Source: a virus
Reading direction: 5' to 3' (one strand)
Length of the DNA: 64,000 nucleotides
Virus record (IMG/VR): IMGVR_UViG_3300027244_000194
Coordinates: 106,562 to 170,561 of that record
A program made the translations under genes and the position numbers. The notes below the pieces were generated by a model. It saw only the letters and a program-made list of their open reading frames with translations, ran no database searches and was not told the origin of the DNA. Positions 23,116 through 31,391 of this stretch are shown here, piece after piece (position 1 is the first letter of the stretch; each line of letters starts with the position of its first letter).

Positions 23116-23502
23116 ATGAAATACATTACAAAAGCAGACAAGCCCTCAAAAGATGGATGGGCACTTTACATTGGTCGTTGGCAGCCATGGCATGGAGGTC
23201 ACAGATGGTTAATTGACCAACAGTTGGGACAAGGTAACAAAGTTTGGATCGCCATTCGAGATATGGAACCAGACGAGAAGAACCCATTCGCTGCATCACA
23301 GGTTCAAATGAACATTGAAACCGAATTGTATGATCTAATGGAACAGGGCAAAGTGATTGTGACGGTTATTCCAGATATTTCATCGATCAATTTCGGTCGA
23401 GGTGTGGGATACGATGTAGTTGAACACGTTCCACCGACAGAAGTTGGTGAAATATCTGCCACCAAGATCAGACAGGAAATGAAGAAACGAGGAGAGTTAT
23501 GA
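23116..23502 (+). CDS. Adenylyltransferase-like (HxGH) protein
   Basis: 128 residues with YIGRWQPWHGGHRWLI (HxGH), then FGRGVGYDVVEH and GEISATKIRQEM (ISATxIR). This is the cytidylyltransferase-like superfamily, NMN/phosphopantetheine adenylyltransferase style. Beside APS kinase it could instead adenylylate a sulfur or sugar substrate; a compact ATP-sulfurylase role is conceivable but unproven. It overlaps DUF2061 by 4 bases. Confidence 0.75.
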   Translation: MKYITKADKPSKDGWALYIGRWQPWHGGHRWLIDQQLGQGNKVWIAIRDMEPDEKNPFAASQVQMNIETELYDLMEQGKVIVTVIPDISSINFGRGVGYDVVEHVPPTEVGEISATKIRQEMKKRGEL

Positions 23503-23696
23503 GCAAAGATAAAATTAGACACATACTGAAGACAATCTCATGGAGAATCATCGGTACCTTAGATACCATTTTTCTGAGTTGGTTGGTCACCGGAGAGTTT
23601 AGTACAGGTTTAGCCATCGGTATGATCGAAATAGTTACGAAATCCATATTATACTATGCACATGAAAGAGCGTGGTACAATTGGATTCGTTTGTAA
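23499..23696 (+). CDS. DUF2061 membrane protein, 65 aa
   Basis: KTISWRIIGTLDTIFLSWLVTG and IEIVTKSILYYAHERAW match DUF2061, a two-helix membrane protein often encoded beside sulfate-assimilation genes in bacteria. Here it follows an APS kinase and an HxGH adenylyltransferase, the same neighbourhood. Molecular role unknown; sulfate uptake has been suggested for the context. Confidence 0.82.
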   Translation: MSKDKIRHILKTISWRIIGTLDTIFLSWLVTGEFSTGLAIGMIEIVTKSILYYAHERAWYNWIRL

Positions 23697-23719
23697 ACTC
23701 TTTCAAAGTGCGGTATATA
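23694..23719 (+). promoter_or_regulatory. Class B-like promoter
   Basis: AAACTCTTTC then GGTATATAAAAT at the DUF2061 stop, 20 bases before ATG 23740. It supports 23740 over the upstream start at 23656. Confidence 0.35.
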
Positions 23720-23739
23720 AAATAAAAAGCGTTGGAAAA

Positions 23740-24006
23740 ATGTATCGCGAAAGAATTGATGTCAGAACGGGTGCAGCACCATGGGTCTTAAAAATTGAAT
23801 TTGGAGATGGAGAGATTATGGCTCTTCGTTATCAAGATTTCAATAGATGTCTTGAATTCATGAATTTGGTAGATGATTATTTTGGCAAGGAAGTTCGTCT
23901 TTGCCTAATGTCTAATATTGAATTCAAAACTCAAGCCCTTGAGAGAGGACATGAGGAATGGATTGACTTAATTGAGGACGTAGAAGATGCCGAAATGGAA
24001 TTTTGA
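23740..24006 (+). CDS. Hypothetical protein, 88 aa
   Basis: Small alpha/beta protein (VLKIEFGDGEIMALRYQDFN) with acidic C-terminus; not recognised. Start 23740 avoids a 41-base overlap with DUF2061. It overlaps the zinc-ribbon gene by 20 bases. Confidence 0.55.
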   Translation: MYRERIDVRTGAAPWVLKIEFGDGEIMALRYQDFNRCLEFMNLVDDYFGKEVRLCLMSNIEFKTQALERGHEEWIDLIEDVEDAEMEF

Positions 24007-24172
24007 AGATATTGGAAACGAGACCCACTGTTCAAAATGTGGATCTTCTGATTATCATGAAACACATTCAGGTGTTCTAAAATGTGATGTTTGCGGATCA
24101 GTTATCTTAGAGCAAGGTAAGGTTCGTAGTCGCAAGGGAAAGAACATCAAGAAGGCCCGGTTTCGTGAATAA
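23987..24172 (+). CDS. Zinc-ribbon protein, 61 aa
   Basis: Two CxxC knuckles (CSKCGSSDY near 15 and CDVCGSV near 33) form a zinc ribbon, followed by a Lys/Arg-rich tail (RSRKGKNIKKARFRE). The fold suggests nucleic-acid or RNA-polymerase binding. Not assigned to a family. Confidence 0.65.
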   Translation: MPKWNFEDIGNETHCSKCGSSDYHETHSGVLKCDVCGSVILEQGKVRSRKGKNIKKARFRE

Positions 24173-24191
24173 ATACCTTGCATTTCACCCT

Positions 24192-24254
24192 AGAGGGGAA
24201 ATAACATTGGAGTCGAAAGCCGAGTGGGTGGGAGCCCCTAACAATGTCCCCTCT
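24192..24254 (+). ncRNA. Small structured RNA element
   Basis: AGAGGGG (24192-24198) pairs with CCCCTCT (24248-24254), and ACATTG (24204-24209) with CAATGT (24242-24247), separated by a one-sided 5-base bulge. The interior can form two short hairpins (TCG/CGA and GGG/CCC), giving a possible three-way junction. It has no T tract. It lies between a stop codon and a class B promoter; function unknown. Confidence 0.45.
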
Positions 24255-24257
24255 AAT

Positions 24258-24286
24258 CTAAACTTTTCAGTTTTTTGTAGTATAAC
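24258..24286 (+). promoter_or_regulatory. Class B promoter-like element
   Basis: TAAACTTTTCAG then GTAGTATAACCC, 19 bases before the ATG at 24305. It starts the glycosylation run. Confidence 0.5.
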
Positions 24287-24304
24287 CCTGTAAATAGATT
24301 CAAT

Positions 24305-25615
24305 ATGATCAAAGTAGGGTTACCCTCTGCACTTATTTATGGTTGGGATCGAGTTGGTGAGCATCGTTTATTGACATCACTCTATCATGAAGAAAACCTT
24401 CAGGAGAATGTTCTGTGTTATTCGTATCCAGACTCTTCTTCATTTGCTGAGGATTTTGCTCGCCATCGACCTGATGTTATTGTTACCATCGGCGGTAATC
24501 GACAGGATTGGACACAACTTGTGTCTCGCATCAATGAAACTTTTATCACCACTAAGTGGTGTCATTATAGTCAACTACCTGTTGATTTTCAACTTGCAAA
24601 CGATATTGTTTCACATGCAACTAATTGGGCTTGCTTTTCATTAGACAAGGTTTTTGATGATCCAAATCGACCTTATTTTTCAGTTTTCACAGGTGCTTAT
24701 AAGACGGGAGATAGATTGTATCGAACTTACGAAGGTATTAAAAATCAAACCTATCCCAATTGGGAATGGATCGTAATTGATGATTCTCCAGAAGATCACA
24801 CTGAAACATGGACCATTCTACAAGAATTGGCCAAAAAAGACTATCGAGTTAGACCTTATAAGATAACTCCAATTTCTGGCGGTAATATCGGTGAAGTTAA
24901 AAATAGAGCATGTTCAATGGCCAATGGAAACTGGTTCGCTGAACTAGATCATGATGACTTTTTCTTACCAGAATTGTTTGCTGAAACCATAAAGGCCATC
25001 AATCAATATCCTGACGCTGGTTTTGTCTACACTGACGTCGCAGAACCATTTGAAGACGGTGAAATGAGAAAGTACACTAGCACCATTGGACCTGAAGAGT
25101 ATTGGTATGCACACCCTGAAAACGGATTTGTATGGGGATATGGTGGTCACGAATGGGTTGAATGGAATGGTACTGAATACCTGTGTCACTCATATCCTGA
25201 CATCAATCCCAGAACTATTCGATTCAACATTGGTATGCCAAACCATGCTCGAATCTGGCGTAAAGACGTGTACAATAAAATTGGAAAGCATAATCGATTC
25301 ATTTCTGTGGCTGATGATTTTGAGTTAATCATTAGAACGTTTCTAGAAACAAAAATGATTCACATCAAGAAAATGTTGTACTTACAGTACAATAATCGTA
25401 ACTCAACGGTTGATAACAATGCAACTGACATTAATAGAAAATCACGTTTGATTCGAGACCATTATAACCAACAGATTCACAATCGAATCGAACAACTCGG
25501 CTGTGTAGATTGGGATTGGAACGAAGAAACCAAAACTTCAACTCTATTTCAAATCGTCACGCCTAATCAAAAGTATTTTGAAGAAGAACAAAAGCTTAAT
25601 TACATTTACAAATGA
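24305..25615 (+). CDS. Glycosyltransferase family 2, 436 aa
   Basis: A GT-A domain starts near residue 120: FSVFTGAYKTGDRLYRTYEG, NWEWIVIDDSPEDHT, and WFAELDHDDFFLPE, where DHD is the DxD metal site. Residues 1-115 form a separate alpha/beta domain (RPDVIVTIGGNRQDW) that may bind a nucleotide or acceptor. It overlaps the carbamoyltransferase gene (ATGA) and belongs to the 24-30 kb glycan operon. Confidence 0.87.
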   Translation: MIKVGLPSALIYGWDRVGEHRLLTSLYHEENLQENVLCYSYPDSSSFAEDFARHRPDVIVTIGGNRQDWTQLVSRINETFITTKWCHYSQLPVDFQLANDIVSHATNWACFSLDKVFDDPNRPYFSVFTGAYKTGDRLYRTYEGIKNQTYPNWEWIVIDDSPEDHTETWTILQELAKKDYRVRPYKITPISGGNIGEVKNRACSMANGNWFAELDHDDFFLPELFAETIKAINQYPDAGFVYTDVAEPFEDGEMRKYTSTIGPEEYWYAHPENGFVWGYGGHEWVEWNGTEYLCHSYPDINPRTIRFNIGMPNHARIWRKDVYNKIGKHNRFISVADDFELIIRTFLETKMIHIKKMLYLQYNNRNSTVDNNATDINRKSRLIRDHYNQQIHNRIEQLGCVDWDWNEETKTSTLFQIVTPNQKYFEEEQKLNYIYK

Positions 25616-27288
25616 ATAACATAGTAATGGGAATCTCGATTGGTCACAATCGAGGAGCTGCAATCACAATCAACGGAGATCTTAAAGTTGCAATCAGCAA
25701 TGAAAGAGTTACTCGCATTAAAACTGATCATTCCGATAGTTTACCACTAGAATCAATGAGATATTGTCTAGAGGCATTAAACCTGGAGTATAAAGACATA
25801 GATGCGTTTATCTATAACACCACCGAAGACATCAATAGGGCTCCAGAAGAGTTTGAGATTGAAACCGGTATGTCAAGAGACAGATTAAACTTTGTTCCTC
25901 ACCATCTGGCTCATGCCTATTCAACTTTCTGTGCTTCTGACTTTGATGAGGCTGCAGTTGTAGTTGCAGACGCAATGGGATCAGTTTATAATGACGAAAC
26001 CCCAATTAAAGATTGGTTTAAGGTCGATGAATCAGGGTTGAATCCAGGAGAACATTTAGCAGAAGGTTACTCAATTTATCATTTTTCAAGAAAAGATCAA
26101 ACCATCAATCAATCATATTGTAAGTGGGTGGTTTATCCTTTTAGAGAAGGAGATCCTGAAGCTGAAACATCAATTGGTCATAAATATGGAATGGGTTCAA
26201 AGCAACTTGTATATAACCCCGTTCACAATACGTGGCAAGCTGGAAAGTTAATGGGGCTTGCATCTTATGCTAATAAGGAGTGGGTTGATTCCCACCCGAT
26301 TCAAACGAGATTTGAAGATGAAGATATGTACGTTATGGTGCAGACCTTTTATCCCGAAGTAACATGGCAATCAAACTTTCAACAAAAGGCTAACGTTGCA
26401 GGCCTCTATCAGCGTGAACAGGAATTGTCGTCCCTTCACCTTGCAAAGATGGCAAAGAAAATAACCAATTCAAATAACATTTGTGTAGCTGGCGGATCTT
26501 TCTTAAATTGTAACACTAATGAGCTTATTATTAGAGAAGGTATTTACGATAATGCATACTTCATGCCTCCTGCTGATGACAGTGGTATTCCCATCGGCTG
26601 TGCATATTACGGTTCGCATGTATTGATGGGTAAAATTCCAACTTCTGAAGGATGGATGACAGCGTATCTTGGAAAAACATATACTGAACAAGAAATCAAT
26701 GATGCAATTGACCTTTATTCTTCTTCAATTAATGTAATAAAACTTGAAGAAGATGAAATGGTAGATACTGTTGCTAATTTATTGAATGAAAATAGAGTCA
26801 TCGGATGGTTTCAGAAGGGTTCCGAAATGGGTCCACGTGCTCTAGGTTGTCGTTCAATCTTGGCCTCACCAAAACAGGCTTGGATGCCACAGTACATTAA
26901 TAGTGAAATCAAACTCAGGGAATGGTATCGCCCATTTGCGCCTTCGGTGCTATATGAAAAACAGGCCGAAATCTTCGAACTTGATACGTATTCTCCATAC
27001 ATGCTGGTTACCACTGAAGTTAAACCAGAATGGAGAAGCAAGATTCCAGCAGTTACTCACATTGACGGAACTGCCCGCTATCAATCAGTTACACCAGATA
27101 ACAATCCAAAATATCACAAGCTAATCAGTAAATTCAATGAAGTGTCAGGCGTTCCAGTCGTGTTGAACACTTCATTCAATGGACCTGAAGAACCTATCGT
27201 TGAAACTCCTACCAATGCAATAAATACGTTCCTAAAAAGAAACTTATACGCATTGGTGCTTAATAATTATCTAATTACTCGAAAATGA
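25612..27288 (+). CDS. NodU/CmcH-family carbamoyltransferase
   Basis: 558 residues. N-terminal ASKHA-like start (GISIGHNRGAAITI), VPHHLAHAYSTF with conserved His residues near 103, VADAMGS, and the C-terminal YrdC-like part with GPRALGCRSILASP near 404 and WYRPFAPSVL near 440. The family transfers carbamoyl groups to sugar or antibiotic hydroxyls. Its neighbours are glycosyltransferases, so a carbamoylated glycan is the simplest target. Modified phage DNA is the alternative, as related genes occur in other phages. Confidence 0.9.
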   Translation: MNNIVMGISIGHNRGAAITINGDLKVAISNERVTRIKTDHSDSLPLESMRYCLEALNLEYKDIDAFIYNTTEDINRAPEEFEIETGMSRDRLNFVPHHLAHAYSTFCASDFDEAAVVVADAMGSVYNDETPIKDWFKVDESGLNPGEHLAEGYSIYHFSRKDQTINQSYCKWVVYPFREGDPEAETSIGHKYGMGSKQLVYNPVHNTWQAGKLMGLASYANKEWVDSHPIQTRFEDEDMYVMVQTFYPEVTWQSNFQQKANVAGLYQREQELSSLHLAKMAKKITNSNNICVAGGSFLNCNTNELIIREGIYDNAYFMPPADDSGIPIGCAYYGSHVLMGKIPTSEGWMTAYLGKTYTEQEINDAIDLYSSSINVIKLEEDEMVDTVANLLNENRVIGWFQKGSEMGPRALGCRSILASPKQAWMPQYINSEIKLREWYRPFAPSVLYEKQAEIFELDTYSPYMLVTTEVKPEWRSKIPAVTHIDGTARYQSVTPDNNPKYHKLISKFNEVSGVPVVLNTSFNGPEEPIVETPTNAINTFLKRNLYALVLNNYLITRK

Positions 27289-28604
27289 AAAAGCCAAAGA
27301 ACGTAAAAATCTGTTTAAATGCGATGGTGGGCAATGAAGAAGCCACTATCACCAGAATGTTAAAATCCGTTGTAGGTTACGTTGACTATTACGTAATTCA
27401 ATGTAACGGTAAAATCGATAACACCAAACAAATCATTGATGATTTCTTTGCTCAAAATGGAGTTCCAGGATTTACCTATGAAATTGATTGGGATTATCCA
27501 GGTTGGAACCGAGATCACACTCTTCAAACTGCTCTAGAGGCGGATCATGGATGCGATTGGATCTTACGTATGGATGCCGACGAGCAGCTTTCGGTTGATG
27601 AAAATTTCGATTGGAGTCCATTTAACGATACGATGATCGATTCATTTAACATTGTTGCCGATCCAGGAGATGCAATGTATTATCGTACATGGATGTGGAA
27701 CGCTCACCGTCCATGGTTCTTTGCTCACGATAAGCGCCACGAAACAATTCACCTACCCGTGATCGGTGAAGGATTTAATCGAGTTAATCTTGAAACTGGA
27801 TTCCGTCAGGTTATTACCAATGATGGTGAAACCTGGTTCGCTCCAATGAAGTTTTTGAAAGATGCTCTCGAATTAGAAAGCGATAAAGTACCTTCAAACA
27901 AGGTTCTTGAAGATGATTATCATTTATGGTACATTGGTAAATCTTATAGTGATTCTTATGGTAATCCTGATGAATTTCCATTTGGCATAGATCACGCAAG
28001 AGAATATGCCCGTCGCTGTATCTTCTATTTTAATATGTACTTGAACAAGCTTCATAATTATTCTCAAACCCAAAAGCCAGCCAATATCGATGACATGGGT
28101 TACTATGCAATGTTCTTAATTGGTAATGCGTATAAATTCATGGGAAAATATGACATGGCTCTTGAAACTTATGAAAAGGCGCTTGAATTTAATCCCGCTC
28201 GAAATGAGGCAATGATGGCTCAAACCGAATTATTAGAGCAATTAGGTAGGCATGAAGAGATGATGAAGCTATCATTCAAAATGCTAAGGGACAGTAAGAG
28301 AAAGAATCCCTTCCCAACATATACGTTCTTGATTCATAACTCTGCGTATTATAATACGTCTGCCCACCCATTCTGGCTTCACATCAAATCTCTACGATAC
28401 TTGGGCAAATCTTACGATCATGAGATCGAATGGATGAAGAGAGTTCACGATCAGATTCCTCAATACATCATTGATGATCTTGAAGGCACAACACCTCCAG
28501 TTGTTCAATCAACGCCAGAAAAATCAGTTGACTTCGTTTTGTCTAACGGTGAAACAACACCAAATCCAATTACTTTAACAGGTGTCTTCGGTATCTCAAG
28601 ATAA
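27285..28604 (+). CDS. Glycosyltransferase family 2 with TPR segment
   Basis: NAMVGNEEATITRMLKSV at the N-terminus and WILRMDADEQLSVD near 93 (DAD metal site) mark a GT2 of the WaaE/KdtX-like type. Around residue 275 a TPR unit follows (MGKYDMALETYEKALEFNP), probably an acceptor or partner-binding module. 439 residues. It overlaps the neighbouring genes on both sides. Confidence 0.85.
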   Translation: MKKPKNVKICLNAMVGNEEATITRMLKSVVGYVDYYVIQCNGKIDNTKQIIDDFFAQNGVPGFTYEIDWDYPGWNRDHTLQTALEADHGCDWILRMDADEQLSVDENFDWSPFNDTMIDSFNIVADPGDAMYYRTWMWNAHRPWFFAHDKRHETIHLPVIGEGFNRVNLETGFRQVITNDGETWFAPMKFLKDALELESDKVPSNKVLEDDYHLWYIGKSYSDSYGNPDEFPFGIDHAREYARRCIFYFNMYLNKLHNYSQTQKPANIDDMGYYAMFLIGNAYKFMGKYDMALETYEKALEFNPARNEAMMAQTELLEQLGRHEEMMKLSFKMLRDSKRKNPFPTYTFLIHNSAYYNTSAHPFWLHIKSLRYLGKSYDHEIEWMKRVHDQIPQYIIDDLEGTTPPVVQSTPEKSVDFVLSNGETTPNPITLTGVFGISR

Positions 28605-29700
28605 GTATGATTTCCTAATCGTTGGAGCCGGACTGTATGGTTCGATATGTGCCCACGAGTTAACCAAACAAGGTTATCGAGTTTTGGTGATTGATAAAAG
28701 GGCACATATCGGCGGAAACTGTTACACTGAAAACGTTGAAGGCGTGCATGTACATCGGTATGGAGCTCATATCTTTCACACTAATGATAAACGGGTCTGG
28801 GATTATGTCAATAATTTCGCCGAGTTTAGACAGTACAGTCATAACGTAATTGCAAATTATAAGAATAGTATCTACAATTTGCCATTCAATATGACCACAT
28901 TCAATCAGATCTGGGGCGTATCCTCTCCGGAAGAGGCAAAAGATATGATTGAAAAACAACGATTCACGGGTAAAATTACTAATCTCGAAGAACAAGCCCT
29001 GTCATTGGTAGGAAAAGATGTATACGAAAGATTGATTAAGGGTTACACTGCCAAACAATGGCGCAAAGATCCTACAGAACTTCCAGCTGCAATCATCAAA
29101 CGTCTACCTGTAAGATTCACATACGATAACAACTACTTTAATGATCGTTATCAGGGAATGCCAATTGGAGGGTACACTCAGATCTTTGAAAAATTATTAA
29201 ATGGTATTGACGTTCGATTAAACGAAGACTATCTTTCAGAAAAAGACTATTGGAACGCCAAAGCGCTGAAAGTCATCTACACCGGTCCCATCGATAAGTT
29301 TTTCAATTATAAACACGGTTTATTGGAATACAAATCAGTTAAGTGGCACAATGAATTGATGGATCAAGATAATTATCAAGGGTGCGCAGTCATGAATTAT
29401 ACGGACGAAGAAACTCCACATACTCGTATCATTGAACATAAGTGGTTTGATGACCATGGTCAAAAGAAAACGTATGTTAGCTGGGAATTCCCCCAAGAAT
29501 ACACACAAGATGTTGAACCCTTTTATCCAGTGAATGATGACACCAATGGTCAAATCTATCAAAAATACAAGGCTTCAGCTGAAGGAATGTCAACTGTTCA
29601 CTTTGGAGGAAGATTAGGAACGTATCGTTATTACGATATGCATCAGGTTGTCGCAGCAGCCCTTCATCAACTTGAAACAAACTCATTCTTTAAGGTATAA
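28582..29700 (+). CDS. glf: UDP-galactopyranose mutase
   Basis: FAD-binding DFLIVGAGLYGSICAHEL and VIDKRAHIGGNCYTE, then YGAHIFHTNDKRVWDYV, LPFNMTTFNQIWG and YTAKQWRKDPTELPAAII, the standard UGM motifs. 372 residues, normal length. It converts UDP-galactopyranose to UDP-galactofuranose. The start appears to be GTG 28582, giving a 23-base overlap; no better ATG exists. Implies a galactofuranose-containing glycan. Confidence 0.95.
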   Translation: MSSVSQDKYDFLIVGAGLYGSICAHELTKQGYRVLVIDKRAHIGGNCYTENVEGVHVHRYGAHIFHTNDKRVWDYVNNFAEFRQYSHNVIANYKNSIYNLPFNMTTFNQIWGVSSPEEAKDMIEKQRFTGKITNLEEQALSLVGKDVYERLIKGYTAKQWRKDPTELPAAIIKRLPVRFTYDNNYFNDRYQGMPIGGYTQIFEKLLNGIDVRLNEDYLSEKDYWNAKALKVIYTGPIDKFFNYKHGLLEYKSVKWHNELMDQDNYQGCAVMNYTDEETPHTRIIEHKWFDDHGQKKTYVSWEFPQEYTQDVEPFYPVNDDTNGQIYQKYKASAEGMSTVHFGGRLGTYRYYDMHQVVAAALHQLETNSFFKV

Positions 29701-29705
29701 CTATC

Positions 29706-30110
29706 ATGGAAATTATGTTTATTATTACAATGATTTGCGCTGCCCTTGTCGCCTTATTGGCCGCTAAGATGCACAGTAAAATCGAAGCACTCGACGAAGC
29801 CCTTGAGGTTTTGGAAGATCTTCAAGATCATGTTCTAGAGCTTGAAGCAATCTCTATAACTCTTGAAGGACAGATGGAAGCGTGTAATGCAGATCGAAAA
29901 AATTCATCAAAAGATGAAGAACTGTCTAAACACGTTGATTCGCTTGAAAAGAATGTGATTGCTAACATTCAGGAATTAAGCGATTTGCGAGCGATGATGG
30001 CTAATCTAAACCAAAACATCGCCGAGGTAGCTGCATTTGCAGATCGAGTTAGTGGAAAGGTGGATCAAATTCAAAATCAAATCAACGATGACCGGCCAGA
30101 ATCGTTCTAA
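29706..30110 (+). CDS. Membrane-anchored coiled-coil protein, 134 aa
   Basis: N-terminal helix (IMFIITMICAALVALLAA) followed by an almost continuous heptad coil (LDEALEVLEDLQDHVLELEA...). Layout like a spanin inner-membrane subunit or a cell-envelope spacer, but no partner is certain. Confidence 0.6.
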   Translation: MEIMFIITMICAALVALLAAKMHSKIEALDEALEVLEDLQDHVLELEAISITLEGQMEACNADRKNSSKDEELSKHVDSLEKNVIANIQELSDLRAMMANLNQNIAEVAAFADRVSGKVDQIQNQINDDRPESF

Positions 30111-30540
30111 CGCAGATAAGTTTCTTCATGTGTTTCGTCGTCGAACCCAGTATTGGGGTTTGAAGGTGGCCAAGATGGTCAATCCAGAGAAATTGTATAC
30201 TGAAAGAAACACAGATTACTACAGAGAAACATTTGGAATCTGTCATAAATTAATTTCAAATCCATTATCAACTCTATTAATGTCCCCTATTTCGGGTAAA
30301 CGATACATTAAGAGCGAAGATAATCAAATCTTTATTGTTATCAATAAAGACACCATTGACATTATCAATCACACCTACAGCTATAACATTAAAGTTAACG
30401 GTACTAATCTATTTGATAAAATCACTAGGGTTTTTGACAATGAAGTTGAGCGTCGTCGAGAGGAGATGGAAGCTGAAATCAAGAATAACGTTGAGCACTC
30501 ATTAAAGTCAATCTATAATAATTTGGTCAATGAAAGGTAA
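30088..30540 (+). CDS. Hypothetical protein, 150 aa
   Basis: Not recognised. Basic N-terminus, a beta-rich middle (QIFIVINKDTIDIINHTYSY) and helical charged C-terminus. The middle resembles a small recognition domain but carries no motif. ATG 30088 preferred over 30037, which would overlap the coiled-coil gene by 74 bases. Confidence 0.55.
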   Translation: MTGQNRSNADKFLHVFRRRTQYWGLKVAKMVNPEKLYTERNTDYYRETFGICHKLISNPLSTLLMSPISGKRYIKSEDNQIFIVINKDTIDIINHTYSYNIKVNGTNLFDKITRVFDNEVERRREEMEAEIKNNVEHSLKSIYNNLVNER

Positions 30541-30817
30541 AGTATTTGGTGATCTATTTTGGGCAGGTGCAGTCCTAATAATTTTATTATCTTCTGTCAT
30601 CTTTGGCCTAACTTACGGTGTTTCTTCATATTTTGAAAGTCAAGAAAGAATCGAAGTTGTTCACGATACCATCGTTATAGAAGTTATCAAAGAAATTCCA
30701 ATTGAATGTGTTCTTCCACACGTTCAACCAAAATCAACACCCGTTCAAAAGCCGATTGAGCAGGTTGTTTCAACAGTTGAAATCGTTGAACCTAAAGATT
30801 CTACCTTTAATATATAG
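30530..30817 (+). CDS. Single-pass membrane protein with Pro-rich tail, 95 aa
   Basis: Helix GDLFWAGAVLIILLSSVIFGLTYGV near the N-terminus, then a periplasmic-type tail with KSTPVQKPIEQVV. Not recognised. The stop codon is part of AATATATAG. Confidence 0.5.
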   Translation: MKGKVFGDLFWAGAVLIILLSSVIFGLTYGVSSYFESQERIEVVHDTIVIEVIKEIPIECVLPHVQPKSTPVQKPIEQVVSTVEIVEPKDSTFNI

Positions 30818-30822
30818 AAAGG

Positions 30823-30851
30823 TTGAAACTTTTCGGCATAATTAAATATAA
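30823..30851 (+). promoter_or_regulatory. Class B promoter-like element
   Basis: TTGAAACTTTTCGGC then TTAAATATAATTAC, 21 bases before the H1-like gene. Confidence 0.5.
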
Positions 30852-30872
30852 TTACTCTAAATACACATTAAA

Positions 30873-31055
30873 ATGGATATGGATATTTTTAATCAACTAA
30901 AAGAAGTGATTGATTCAGTAGAAGCTGATGCGATCAAGTTTTACGACAAAAAGAATAAGGCAGCTGGAACTCGTGTTCGCAAGGCCATGCAAGACCTTAA
31001 AAAGATCGCTCAGGATGTTCGTTTGGACATCTCTGAAAAGTCTAAAGCTGAGTAA
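30873..31055 (+). CDS. Histone H1-like (Hc1-type) protein, 60 aa
   Basis: FNQLKEVIDSVEADAIKFYD, then KNKAAGTRVRKAMQDLKKIA, is the conserved core of the short H1/Hc1-like proteins found throughout Bacteroidota. The long Lys/Ala tail of some members is absent. Likely DNA-binding; it may compact phage DNA or compete with the host protein. It has its own class B promoter and is followed by tRNA-Asp. Confidence 0.85.
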   Translation: MDMDIFNQLKEVIDSVEADAIKFYDKKNKAAGTRVRKAMQDLKKIAQDVRLDISEKSKAE

Positions 31056-31064
31056 TCAGCTTCT

Positions 31065-31138
31065 GGTGCGGTAGTTCAGTTGGTCAGAATATCGGCCTGT
31101 CACGCCGAGGGTCGCGGGTTCAAGTCCCGTCCGCACCG
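31065..31138 (+). tRNA. tRNA-Asp (GTC)
   Basis: Acceptor GGTGCGG/CCGCACC, anticodon stem TCGGC/GCCGA with loop CTGTCAC (anticodon GTC), discriminator G. CCA is not encoded. It stands 13.6 kb from the other ten tRNAs. Confidence 0.95.
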
Positions 31139-31140
31139 CA

Positions 31141-31347
31141 ATGGGTTCGTTGGACGCCCTAAGTTCAACGGTTAAAAATAGGACCGCCCCTCCCACGATA
31201 CTAGTGTGGGATAAGGCCGGGTAAATGACGGAAAATGGCTGGAAGTCGACCTCTGCGGAACCCTACCGCATGCCACCGTCCCCCCACCGCATGCTGTAAA
31301 GAGCGGTTAGAGCACAGTAGGTGCCGACGGCGGTCCTTCTTTTTTAC
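31141..31347 (+). ncRNA. Structured RNA, about 200 bases, downstream of tRNA-Asp
   Basis: No open frame. Helices: GTTGGAC/GTTCAAC (31149-31155 with 31163-31169); closing helix GGACCGCC/GGCGGTCC (31181-31188 with 31329-31336) followed by TTCTTTTTTT; CCCAC/GTGGG (31192 with 31206); GACGG-bulge-TGGC with GCCACCGTC (31227-31239 with 31272-31280) around a GCGG/CCGC hairpin; and ACCGC/GCGGT with interleaved TGCT/AGCA, a possible pseudoknot. It starts 2 bases after tRNA-Asp, so tRNA 3' processing could make its 5' end. No known family recognised. Confidence 0.65.
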
Positions 31348-31350
31348 TTT

Positions 31351-31378
31351 GAAACTTTTTGTGGATCTAGTGTATAAT
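31351..31378 (+). promoter_or_regulatory. Class B promoter-like element
   Basis: GAAACTTTTTGTGG then TAGTGTATAATC, 13 bases before ATG 31392 and right after the ncRNA T tract. Confidence 0.55.
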
Positions 31379-31391
31379 CTATAGTTAACTT

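Noticed and set aside
31141-31347. tmRNA, 6S RNA or SRP RNA
   Set aside because: No tRNA-like end or tag frame, no single long bubble hairpin, and no SRP GGAA/AGCAG motif were seen.
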